A stretch of DNA of 64,000 bases from Polyporus tsugae (Eukaryota; Basidiomycota; Agaricomycetes; Polyporales; Polyporaceae). The stretch spans positions 806,001 to 870,000 of the forward strand of contig JAHRBS010000013.1 in NCBI GenBank assembly GCA_024305745.1, written 5' to 3'. A program made the translations under genes and the position numbers. The notes below the pieces were generated by a model. That model ran no database searches. It was given only the letters and a program-made list of their open reading frames with translations, and was not told the DNA's origin. Below, in pieces: positions 33,654 through 45,118 of the stretch (the stretch's first letter is position 1; each line of letters starts with the position of its first letter).

Positions 33654-34823
33654 GTCGTCTTAGCGAAGGGGACGAGGATTACGCCGTCATGCGGGGGAGG
33701 GGGCGACAGAGCCAGGCGCCTGCGGGGGAAACTTATAAACGGTGAGTCGGATGCGGATTTAGAGCGGCTGGCGAGCGCAGTCCCTCAACGTTCGCAGATT
33801 ATGCTAACTGACCTTCCTAGCATTCAGTGCCCGCTTAGGTTGCCGCAGAAGTATGATGATCAACTGTTTGAGTAGTTGCATTTGAGGCTCGAACGACTGT
33901 TCGCCAAGTACAGGCTCGACCGGAGAGTATTATTTGATGACAGCGCGATGCCAATTCTTCGGTGTCAAGCTGTCACTGTGGAGCGTTCGTGCATATAACT
34001 GAAATGAAAGCAACATGCCCCCGCATCTGTTTGAATGAACTTGCCGACACTGAGATCAGGATCGAATGTTCTTGTATAGGAAAGTCTTCGAGGAGGGAGC
34101 CTCCCACGACGAAGATGAAAGACGTCATGGGCCCTGATGGACCCGTCATCCCAGCTGGATGAATGGAGTCTTGGTGATCTCTCCGTATCCCTTCGGAGGA
34201 AAACGGAACAACTCACAACAGAAGAATTCGAATCGCTTCGGCGTTTGAGACGTTTTGAGGAAAGGTTCGCCGCTTGCGAAGAGGGTTGGTGGGAAGGCTA
34301 TTCTGTAGGATCAACTTGGGCGATGAGCCCCGTTAGCACCGACTCGTCATCTGAGCAACCCAGGCACTTGTGCGCAACCTGTGTTGTCGTGACTCGTGAG
34401 CCAGTGCGGCGAAGTTCTTGATGGAACGTCGGCCCGAAAGGCGATGTCTCCTCGACGTAGCTCTTACGTAGCGGGCCTCGAGGCACGAGTATACACAGAG
34501 ACGAGGATGGGTTAAACACGTCTAGAAAGTAAAACAGAAGAAAGAAGGCGCATCGCATGCCGCACTGGCATACTCGGTCAGAATGAAGGCTATACTGTTG
34601 GACGCATGCTGTGTCGGCGCATGGAGCGTATGGCTGCAGATGGAGCATGGGGTATAAGGAAAAGGGAAGTCAGGGCAACTAAGCCATCGTTGCCCACACG
34701 CCACACCCACGCCACCCTCTCTCACTGTCGCAGTCCCCTCCCCCTCCCTTCCAAGCTCCCTTCACTATCGCTGGAAAGGGTGAACCAAAATGTTGCAGAA
34801 CGGCACTCCTAGGGCTTCAGATC
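33654..34823. other. Intergenic with one small open frame
   Basis: Apart from the 94-codon plus-strand frame at 34137-34421 listed separately, no gene was seen. Confidence 0.35.
34137..34421 (+). CDS. Possible small protein, 94 residues
   Basis: An open frame beginning MDPSSQLDEWSLGDLSVSLR. It has an amphipathic, charge-rich middle (TTEEFESLRRLRRFEERFA) and the end SEQPRHLCATCVVVTREP. Composition looks coding, and the opposite strand offers nothing better. No homologue is recognised, no promoter is obvious, and it may be an exon of a larger gene starting near 33960. Confidence 0.35.
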   Translation: MDPSSQLDEWSLGDLSVSLRRKTEQLTTEEFESLRRLRRFEERFAACEEGWWEGYSVGSTWAMSPVSTDSSSEQPRHLCATCVVVTREPVRRSS

Positions 34824-35379
34824 TCAGAAACTACGGCTGGCTGTCCGTCTGTCTCCAGCAGCTGAGCCCGGGATAGGAGGCGAGATCGGAGAGTGTGTTA
34901 TACCCCCGTGGTCGCCGACGGACGCTTCATAGGAAGGGGGATGCTCGTACGCCTGACCGTATGGAGGAGGAACGGTCAGGTGCGCACGCGCGTTGCGTGA
35001 ATGTAGGTCCGCGGATGGGGAGGCGAAATTCAACGACCTCAGAATATGGTCCGTGCGCACATGCAAGGGGAGGGTAGAGGCAACAGGCCCATCCACGAAA
35101 GTGGAGCGCAGGTCGCGGAATGTGCGGAAGAAATCGCTTCTATGGTCGGGGTTTGGTGAAGAGGGATTTGCCGAGGCGCGACATAAGTTGGCGTAATACA
35201 AACAGCCCACAATGAGCAGTATGAAGATGCCTGCGCGGTACAAATTAGATGATGTCGGGGAGGGAGAAAGAACTTTGTGCACACCTACCTCCGAAGAGAA
35301 CGCCGCCGACGATAGTAGGCGTAGTCGATCGGAAGGGAGGAGAAATAATCAAAGAGGCGACAGGCTTTGGGCGAGCCAT
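34824..35379 (-). CDS. Small single-pass membrane protein with twin PPxY motifs
   Basis: The ATG at 35379 opens MARPKPVASLIISPPFRSTT. The exon ends at a GTAGGT donor and joins a CGCGCAG acceptor in phase, so VGGVLFG continues as GIFILLIVGCLYYANLC, one transmembrane helix. The cytoplasmic tail of about 120 residues includes DFFRTFRDLRSTFVDGP and PPPYGQAYEHPPSYEAS, that is two PPxY sites 10 residues apart, and ends RRTASRSF. The build (short N-terminus, one helix, paired PY motifs) is that of membrane adaptors for Rsp5-type ubiquitin ligases. The role is inferred. The neighbouring gene at 32374 has the same architecture without obvious sequence identity. Confidence 0.7.
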
Positions 35380-36534
35380 GATGCAGGCGTCAACCGGGGG
35401 ACTTGAAGACGAGGGAAGGGGATTTAGGCTGGACAAAGCCTCGAGACTTTTGTAGGCGATGACCTGGCCATGGTACAGCCATGCGTGACCGTCACACGAA
35501 TATTCGAACCCGAACTGGGGCGCACGTACTAAGTTTCTAGAACGTTGGTGTATGGTTTTCGGCAACAGTTGACCACATAGAACACGCTCGCTTTCTGACT
35601 CTGCGGTGTCTTGCTCACACGAAGTAAGCCGTTAGGATCGACGATTGCATCGACATAGGAGCAGGACGAGTGAAGCAGTGACAAGGATCGACTGTGGGCA
35701 GTATGTCAAAACTATTGGACACCGGATAGAAGAGTAGAAATTACGAACATGAACCGGAAATTTAGAGTATCTGCTGATGTTTTAGCCATGGATGCGGCAG
35801 AGCATGCAAGCCCATTTCGTTTTGGGACCTAGGGTCCACATGTGACGGGCAGCACAGCGAGGCCGAATGTTCTCTAACAGCCAGGATCAACGCACGGTCT
35901 AAAAAGTTATCTACCGTTGGCCACACACACACCTTCTTTCATACAACGCCTTTGCTTAGCTCAAGGCGTGGGAGGGTCAAGGTAGTGGAGCCTTCTCGAG
36001 ATCTTGTCCGTTCGTACGCCGACCGAACCCACCCATGCCTCAATTCTGCCGTTCAGAGGCAACCCCAACCCGAAATGAGGACATTGTATAGAATATGTAG
36101 AAAACGAGAGAGAGAGCGTGGTGTTGGATGAAGGTGCGTGAAAGCTGAGGATTGTGCTGGTGATGGTTATCGTCAAGCACTGGCAGTTGGATGGTAAGCG
36201 CCGAAAATTCATGACTTTGCCACGTGGCACACTCGAGCTCAGCCAATCAGAACAAGGACCGTCGAGCGCTGTCGCTGCCAGTGCTACTGCTACTGCAAAT
36301 GCAGACCCGTAACAAGTGGCAAGCATTAGCAGGTGCAACTATATTGAGAGGTAGAGATAATAAAACTGTGTATGACGGGAGGAAGAATGGTCGGGAAGAT
36401 AAAGATAGTTGGAGAAAAGATAGCGATACATGAATCGGACAGCAAACTTGAAACCAAGGAACCAACGGGGTATAGTGGTGAGGACACGCCTACTGAACAA
36501 ACTACGGAGCTTCTGGCGGGCTAGAGGACGAGAT
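35380..36534. other. Intergenic
   Basis: Upstream of the PPxY gene and downstream of the Tag1-like gene. It contains a short GA run near 36108. No gene was seen. Confidence 0.4.
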
Positions 36535-39500
36535 CTATGGGTTAAGGTGGATGGGGACATCGAGTGCCGTGAGGTGCAACCAAGGGATCGTGTACACGCC
36601 GATCCTATTCGAGTTGAGGATCAGACTCGGCGGCTCGCCGTCTCAACCCAACAAAGCAGAAAATGCTACTCACTTGACTGTAGCTACCGTGAACACATCG
36701 ACAGTTTTGGCACCGAGAAGCCCTATCGATCCCAGTGCGCCTTGTGTGAGGCGTACGTTGTTGATATTCCCACTGTTGGCGGTGGAGTGCGGGGGTACGA
36801 CGAAGTTGTTGAACGCGTGTTCGAAATGAACATAAGTTTCGCCATCCGAGCCAGAGTCGGCCTGAGCGAATGCGATCTCAATCTCCGTGTCCAGCGGGTT
36901 CGAAATCTACATTTCGCGTAAAGGTACTACTACATCAGAGAACGTTCAGTCAAGAAGTGAATGGACATACATCGAAGTCAACCGATATCGTGCTCGTGGC
37001 CAAGGCGGTGCCAATATCGACATACGCGTTAACTTTGGTCACAAAGGGAGGGAAATTCAAGCCTAGAACATGCGATATTAGGAAATGAGGAGGAGAGGAG
37101 CTTGGGGGGACTATGCACGCACCCTTCAAACCCGTCGTGATCTCCACGCCTTCCAGTGCGGGGACCAGTGACGCGAACGGAGAGCTATTCACATCGCCCT
37201 TGGTAGTGAGCTCTAGCTCCTTGCTCGATTGAAGGAAGTCCGTGATGAACGATTGAGCAATGGTGTCGTTCGCATCCTTTGGCGCGTAGCGGAACTCCGT
37301 AGGGACGACATTGCTGCCAGGCTGAAGACTGAGAGGGTCGAGAACAGCGCGACCAAGCATAACGCCCTGGTAGTACACTGGGAACTCGACGCCAATCGTC
37401 TCGAGGGAGATATTTGACGGGTTGTTCAGCGTGGTGGTCAGTGACGCCTTAACGAACGGCCCGTTCTCGTCCTGCCCGCTCCCAGAAATAGCGAACTTGT
37501 TCAATGAGGCACCGTGGTCGAAGGAATTGAGACCCTTCATGGTGGTCGAGACATCGATGGGGATGCCTGAAATCGGAACATCGCCAATGGAAGTACGAGC
37601 GACAACATCTGCTGAGCCTTTCAGGTGAAGCTCGGCGTTCGGTGTCGTGGAAACGGCTTTGAAAAACTGAGAGAAAGCATCGTCGTTCAAGGAGCGGAGG
37701 GATTGATTTTCAAATGAGAGAACTAGCGGCGCCACATTGCCCGTGGAGACGCCGCCATTGACCGCAGTCTGCGGCAGAACGAGCTTGTACGAATAACTCA
37801 GTCCCCGAATGAATTGAACGAACGTTTCAGGTGTACATACCTCAGCAGCGTCAACGTCTTGAGTAGCCAGCGTGATGTTCTCGCTACTCTGGACCACTTG
37901 CAAAGAGAATCCGAATGGGTTCTTGTACTGTACCGACACATACTTCGAACTCGCGGCCGGCGCGAAGGCTTCGCTCTGTTCCGTCATGGCAAGCTCGAAG
38001 TCAGATATGTCGATTGATTGGATGACCTGGTACGTCATCAGCGTTGCGCTCAGACGGCGATGTGACAACGCAGTCGCACCTCAAGTTTCTGCCCGGGGAG
38101 GATGACGTCCAAACTCAGCGACCGGAATGCAGCGCTCAACCATGCCACGGAGGTATTGGACCCGGTCGGCTGCACCGAGTCGCCTCGAATGGAGATTGTT
38201 TGGTTCTGGGACTGTAGGAAATTGGTGAACAGTCCGCCCATGACGGCTAAGTCAGCGCCGGTTTTGGGAGTGATCCGACCGGACAAGTGCGCATCTGTCG
38301 TGCTTTGAGGCGCAAGTTGCAGGTCGGTGCTGGACAGTGCTAGACAATTTGAAGTGTCACAAGAGGGTTCTATCAAAGGGAAATATAGCTACTTACGACC
38401 GAGGGTGGTTCCCTTGAAGGATGCTTGGAAGGTTACGGTGCCAAGGTCGATACCAAGATCTGCCGTAGACGGAATGAGGGAATCTGTCTCGATGTGAATG
38501 CCTCCAGCTGGATCGTCGGATGGCAACTGAAAGTTGCTAATCGCCACCCCCGGAAGGTTGTTGAACGCCTTGAATGAGACGTTCTTGCTGAGTGAGACAC
38601 CATGGAATACCGTGCCGAGCGCGGTCACGCGGACAGTATTCGTCGAGATGGTCCAGTCGAAGTCTGGGTTGTGCAAGAGGAAAGTAGCAAACTGAGTAAA
38701 CCCGTCCAAATTCGTGATCGTGAGATGCGCATTAGTCTCGTAGTCGGGAGTGCCATCGTTGGCGGCAATGCAGACTGGGGGAAGCGAGATCGTCGCGATG
38801 TCGTGGCCCTGCCAATTGACGTTCACGGGTTCGGGGAGCGCTATCTGGGCATCGAATGGACCTGCACTAGTGAGGGCTCCTCTCAATGACAGGTCGAAAC
38901 CCTCGTTCGAGATGTTCCTGTAGGGCAATTAGACAACGACGCACTTTAGCACCCTGCACGAAAAGTCTTACGTGATATTAGCTTGACTGAAGCTGAGATT
39001 AGCCTCGTCGACGAGCTGTTGGACGATGGGTGGTGCAACAGCCCCGACAAGATAGAGGGCTGTGTTGTCCGTCTAGAAGCCAATTCAATCGGCGGGACTT
39101 CAAATCGTACGCGACAGAACTTACGATAGCTGGGACATTGCTCTGCGTGAAGGAGAGATCTGTTGGGTCTAACGAACATGTGAGTATTGAGAACTAATGC
39201 AGAATGAGAATGTGTGCGAACAGTCGTCAATCTTCACAGAACTGTTTACAGCCAATGTTACTTCGAGGTTCTTCAGTGAGTTCAAGATCGCGCCATTGAC
39301 ATCGAATTGGTGGCCGCTGAGGGTGGAGGGGAGTGTAAGACGCATTACTGAAACGCTGTACGGGTGTGCGTACCTGACGCACGAGGGCGCACCGGTGTCC
39401 ACAGTGACATTGATCTTGGATGCGTTTAGAGTGATTATGGATGGAAGAGGTAGGACGCTAGTGTACTCACGGGACTATGTGCGCCGGAACTCCGAAGAGC

Positions 39501-42500
39501 GTCTTGTAACAAAGCTGGCAAAGGGCCTAAGTCGACATGGTTGCTTTGAGCAGCGGTGGTTAGGAACTCAATGATCGAGGTGGGATCTATATTCATGCTG
39601 AACGGAAGAGCTGGTGATGTCACGTTGGCATGACCGTCGGCATGAATTGGGTCGCTCGACCGGTCGATGTTGTTGATCTTGCCAAGCGTGAGATTTCCGT
39701 AGGTCGCTGTCGCACTGATCTCCAGAAGGTTGATGCTCGCTGTGAATGGGTTAGCCAGCGCGAAGGACGCCTGAGCGAGACCACTCTGAGCAACGTTGGT
39801 CGGAAAGACGAGCGACGTGGAAGAGATGAGAGTCTTTCCGATGCCTGGAATGTTGACAGGGGAAAGCATGATCTTGGACATTGCAAGTTGGAGGGACTGG
39901 ATCGAGGTCGAATCAGTCGAACCTTGAATAAAGGTGACCGAGGTGCGATCTTGCAAGAAGTTCTCCAGAAGCGCCTGTCCGGTGGCGACTGCGCTCCCGT
40001 GAGGTTGATAGTGAACATCTGTTTCTATTCAGCTGGTAACGCACCCGATTCAACTCTGATCATCTACTTACCAAGGGCGTAAGTCTGGTTCCCAGGTAGG
40101 ATGACAAGATCGCTCTGTAGACAAGTCAATTTGCAATGTAAGCGTTCAAAATTGTGCCGAACGCACCAGATCAGCCTCGCCAATGACGTCGTTCCTGCTC
40201 CTCCTTAGCAGAAGCAACCAAGTACAGGGATGGGTACACTCACTGGAAGACCAAATCGAAAGAGGTGTCCCCAGTGCCAAGGGTGATATTGCTCGGGTTG
40301 AACAATGACGAGTTGACCTTGATGAGCAAGTAATCAGGGAACCCATGGTGGACATCTAGAGCCGTGACGACCTTCGGCTTTGTGCTCAGGCCTTGCAAAC
40401 CAGCGATTACGGTCTGCACGTTCAACTGGATGTCCGTGAGGTTGAGCACTCCGACAGCAGTTTCCACATCCGCATCCACAGCGCCCTTCAGGAGCAGTGT
40501 CGCGTTGCTCGTAGTCGCGGCGTCTGCAAGGAACTGTTCGAAAGTACCATCCTGCCCGGAGAAGGCGATAAATGGGACGTCAGAGAACTTGAGATGGATG
40601 ATACGCTGGTCAACATCGGTGGTGCATGGACCCTTCGGTACGGCAAGCTGAGCAAAATCAGTGCCACCTGATCCCGCGGTGAGGTTCTGCCCGACGGCAA
40701 CGATGTTGATAGGGAAGCCGAAAGGGAGGGTGAAGGCGGCCGTGATATCGTTACTGCTCATGGAGGGATTAAATGCAGTCGCCTCGGTGAAGCGGAGGTC
40801 CAGTTCATTTAAGTCGACAGATTTGATAACGTCCAGTGTGCCTTCGTTGGGGAGGACGGTTTGAACACGGAGTGCTTTGATCCCTTCCGTGAGCCAGGTG
40901 GCCTGACGGAGAAACCTGCTCGGATGGCAAACAAATATCAGATAATGCTGCACTCACGTCAGAGGGTCCTGCTACGATTCCTTGAACTACGATGTTACTG
41001 TTTCGCCCGTGTACGAAACCATTGAATAGAGCAGACACGGCATCCAAACCTGCTTGAGAAGTCTGCGGAATAAGGCGTCCAGAGAGCGGAAGGGCGACTG
41101 TAGACAATGGCAAAAGATCGAGAGGAGACGACGCCGAAACTGTTCCGAGATTTGCATCCTTGAAAAAAGTCTGAAACGCAATTGTTGAAACCGATATGCC
41201 AATTTGTGAAGGCTATAGAGTAAAATATCGTCCGCAAAGATTTACACTCAAGGAAGAAAACCATCACTCACGTTTGTCACTGTAGTGTTGAGCGTGAGGT
41301 GGATACCGCCGTCAGGGTCATTGCTGGGGAGGTCGAACCCGTTGATCTTGACTCCGCCATTCAGGTTGTTCATACCCTTGAGGGCGACCTCCTTTCCAGG
41401 AAGGGATATACCGGGAACAGAGATACCTTCACATAGGATCAGAAATATTCACTTGTTCTACGACACCCACGCTCACCAAGTGCAGAAACTAGACAGAGCA
41501 TTCAGCATGCGCCGGATATTTGCAGTATGATGTTAATCTTACCTGACAGATTGCTCCCAGATATGACCCAGTCGACCGAGTCTTGCAATACTAAGGTCTT
41601 CGTGAACTCGGCCAGATGACCGGCGTCCGTGACTTTTACAGCAGCGTCGACCTGGAATGTCGCCCCAAGGTTCCCAGCGACGCTGATGGGAGGCATCGCG
41701 ATATTTCCGAACGAGCTCCCATTCCACTGCACGTCTAGTCCCGTTGGGAAGGTTATGTTCGCATCGACTACAAGTACACCATTGAGTTGAAACCAAATAA
41801 GTGCATCTATAGGATAACTCACAAGGACCTGCATTCGTGACTGAGCCCTGAAGAGCGGCCGTGAACGAGTCCTGCTTCACGTCTTTGATAAGGACCTTCT
41901 CGATCCCCAAGACCGCTCCAGAAATTATCCTCCGGACTATGGGCTGTGCGATAATTGGGAGAAGCAGGTTGAGGCTCTTGTCGGTTTTAACGGAGACATT
42001 GTGCTGGGTAAAGGTGAGGGTCGTGGGATATTCGCCTGCCAGCGCCGTCGGCGTTAGCGAGTGATCTGCCGATGTCCGTAGGAAAGCGCGTAATTACACA
42101 CCGATGGTAACACCTGCTTGCAGGTCCACGTCTGAGACAAGCCTTGTGAACGCCTTGTCGACGTACGTAGGAAGGTCGAACCCGCTACGAGGAAAGGAGT
42201 TAATCTGAACGACCAGCGAAGTTACAAAAAAGAACGACGTACGTGAAGATATCATCGCGTCTGTCTACCGAGCGTGCCACTGTGTTGACATTGTCCAAGT
42301 AGTGGTACCCTCCAAGCTCGACGATCGTGTCCAGTTGTTGAGTTCCAAGTCCCGCATCGACGGCACATATTCGCGTCACAGTCAGCAATGCCTCCGGGTC
42401 CAGGTTTAGATCGAGGTCGAGTGCCGGGGACTCGGTTGTCGAGTTCCCCTTCGACGAGAAGGCGATCGGCGTGTCAATCATGCCGATGGGTATGCTATGA

Positions 42501-45118
42501 AAGCTGACGTTTGATTTGACATGCGTTATCGCGAGATCTGCGGTGAATGGGTTCAAGAGCGAAACGGTGGCATGGGCTATGTTATTCTGGTGCCCGGTCG
42601 TCTCGAGGACTATGATGCATGCGCGCGGCCGCATTGTTAACAAACACTCTCGAGATACCTAAATAAAAACGCTCACCTGTGAGCGAAGAAGTGTGAATAA
42701 GATTGGTCTTGAGAGCAGGGAGGCTGGCACTGATGTTGAGACTCTGGAAGGCAGCGATGAGAGACTCGATCTGCGTGCTTTGGGTATAACCAGACACAGA
42801 AACCTCCACATCTGCTCCGATGCATTAATCTCTTCGAATGATTCAAAATTGCTGCCTGCCTTACCCGTTCCACCGACGAAGTCATCAAGTGTTTGGATCC
42901 CTTGTGGCGTATCGTTCGGCTGCGGAGGGTTGGTTAGTAAGTTGGTAACTGATGTCGAATGTATTCTTACTGTGAAGTTCCCCTGAGCAGAAAGCGTGTT
43001 GTTACCCCGTTGAAGCGTCATGTTCGGTATTAACACTGTGCCCAAAAATGCACCCCCACGAACGAGTTGCAGACCTATTACAGTATCAGGTCCCTCGATT
43101 AGTTGATCGTCGGATCGCGTACTTACTGAGGTCGCCGGTCGAAAGTTCGAGGTTGGAAGGGTTGTGAATGTTGACTAAAACAGTATCCCGGTTAGTGCCT
43201 ACCTCGAACGACAAGGAAAGATGGGCACTTACCGGGTATATTGATATGGATAGCCTTAGTAGAACCCCCAACAACGTCGACATTCCCTATCTCAACGAGC
43301 GACTTCAAGCCCTGAAGACCGCTCAAGCCAGACGTCACGTTGAACTTGATCTGATCGAGGGTGAGCTGCCCAATACTCGTGTTCGCGATGGCACGTGCAC
43401 TTCCCTCCAGTTGGAATGGGAGCGCCACGCTGCTTACGACGTCACGGGCTATAATGCAAGTCAACCTTTGAGAAGCTGGGAAGTCCGGTGGCTACTCACT
43501 GAATGCGGAGAATACGGGATGGTTCGCGTTCGGAACGTCCAGCGGCGTGCTATCGAGGGTGATATTCACAGTACCCCACGTACAGGTAGAGTTGAGGACG
43601 CCGATCTGGCTCACGGACGCGCTTGGAGGCTATTGTCCAGCCAATCAATATTGATCGTTTGTTCAAAATAGGTGACGTACCGCAGAGAGGCCACCGACGA
43701 CGCTACCGCCACTCGTGATATTGAACGCGTTCGCAAGCTCGCCGATCGCAATGCGGAACCCGAAAGGCAGCTCAAGATCCGCTTGAAGAGATCGCGAACT
43801 GACTATCGGGGCCCAAGGGTTCTGCTCGTTGAATGCAAGGGCCATGTCTCCGATGCTGATGCGCCTGATCGGATTGATCGGCTCAGGTGGGCTGAACGGG
43901 ACTTGCAGCTCGAGCGAAGTGAGCCCGTATGTGAGCCAAGAGACCGCGCTCCCACCGTCCTGGAATGCGGACCTTCCCTTCGCGACGACCTTAGGATCGC
44001 CAGAGTTGAGATACTCCGTGAACAGCTCGGACACCTTGGCGAGACTGTCAGAGCTGTGCTGGGGGACGAGCGTGCCGTGGAGGGTGATGTTGTTTCCGCC
44101 TGCTTCGACCGTGGTGTTGACACCGCTCCCAGTCCCGAGATAAAGCCCGTTGTACGACAGGTCGAAGGAAACGGTCCCGAGGTCGATGCTGAATGGGCTG
44201 GGGTTATGAATCCCCGTCACAGCAACGAACTCGATCCCTCCGCCTCCTGAGGTGTCCCTTGGGAGCTGCAAGTCGACGAGGGTGATGTTGTCCTGGAAGT
44301 TATTCATGCCGCTGAGAACGACGTCCTTCTGGAAGTTAAGGTTGTGCGCGCTCAAGAACGTGAGAGCGCGGACGTCGACCTTCTTGCTCGTCAGGTGCCA
44401 AGTGAAGCTCGGCTGTGTGATCAGCGCGGAGGAGAACAGCGAGAAGGCAGCCTCGTCGTCGATGGTGAAGTGGACTGTCTCATTGATGTAGGCGCGTTTG
44501 TTCTTGACGACCAGTGGCTCGAGGAAGATGGACCCAAGGTGCACTTGGCCACCAGTGCTGTTCGTCCATGCAACAGATATGGGTTCGTTGAACTTCACCG
44601 TCGCAGGAAGTATGCCGCCATGCGAGACCCAAGCCTCAAGCGACAAGTCGAACCTGCATAATAGTCCCGTCATCAACTTCCATCTATTAAGCATTGAGTG
44701 ACACTCACGAGTTGTTCGTGGGGTTTGTGAGGCTCGCGTCGTCGATGTTAAGCACCGCGGCGTTGACGATCCGCTGCGCTATAGCGTGGGTGACAGGATA
44801 GAGGAGAATGAACAGCACAACGATGCTGAGAAGCGCGACAACAATGTTCATGATGATGAACCACCTCCGCTTGTAGATCGGGACCTTCGGCTCGCTCGGG
44901 ATAGCCTTCCGCGAAGCTTCGTACTGTGCCTCTCCGCTTGTGTTATCTGCGAGAGTCGGTCCGGTGGTTCCATCTGGGCTGAAGCGCGAGATAAGGGCAG
45001 AAATGCGAATGGATGTCGAAGTGAGTCTTGAGTAGAGTGTGTTTGGAAGAGCGGCGGACACTCTAGAGGGTGTCGCAGAGACATCTTCGTCCACATCTAA
45101 GGGTACATCGTGAGCCAT
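36535..45118 (-). CDS. Giant Tag1-like (DUF3712) vacuolar membrane protein
   Basis: A chain of many exons runs from the ATG at 45118 (MAHDVPLDVDEDVSATPS) to the stop at 36535. Total length is of the order of 2,300 residues. The N-terminal cytoplasmic part ends in YKRRWFIIMNIVVALLSIVV, the single transmembrane helix, and everything after it is predicted lumenal. Three successive modules of about 2.5-3 kb follow, each opening with a related block: SFDLSLEAWVSHGGILPATV (about 44650), DSFTAALQGSVTNAGP (about 41870), SFDLSLRGALTSAGPFDAQI (about 38900). Each contains LEA-14-like beta domains (for example GIHNPSPFSIDLGTVSFDL). The last exon joins VATVK to IGVYTIPWLHLTALDVP. Yeast Tag1, a vacuolar protein needed to end autophagy, has this layout. 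Orthology is likely but not proven. Individual small introns were not all fixed. Confidence 0.8.

Noticed and set aside
36430..36921. 163-codon plus-strand frame
   Set aside because: It overlaps, on the other strand, the last exons of the Tag1-like gene, which splice in phase to a stop at 36535.
43672..44250. 192-codon plus-strand frame
   Set aside because: Charged antisense shadow of the first Tag1-like module.
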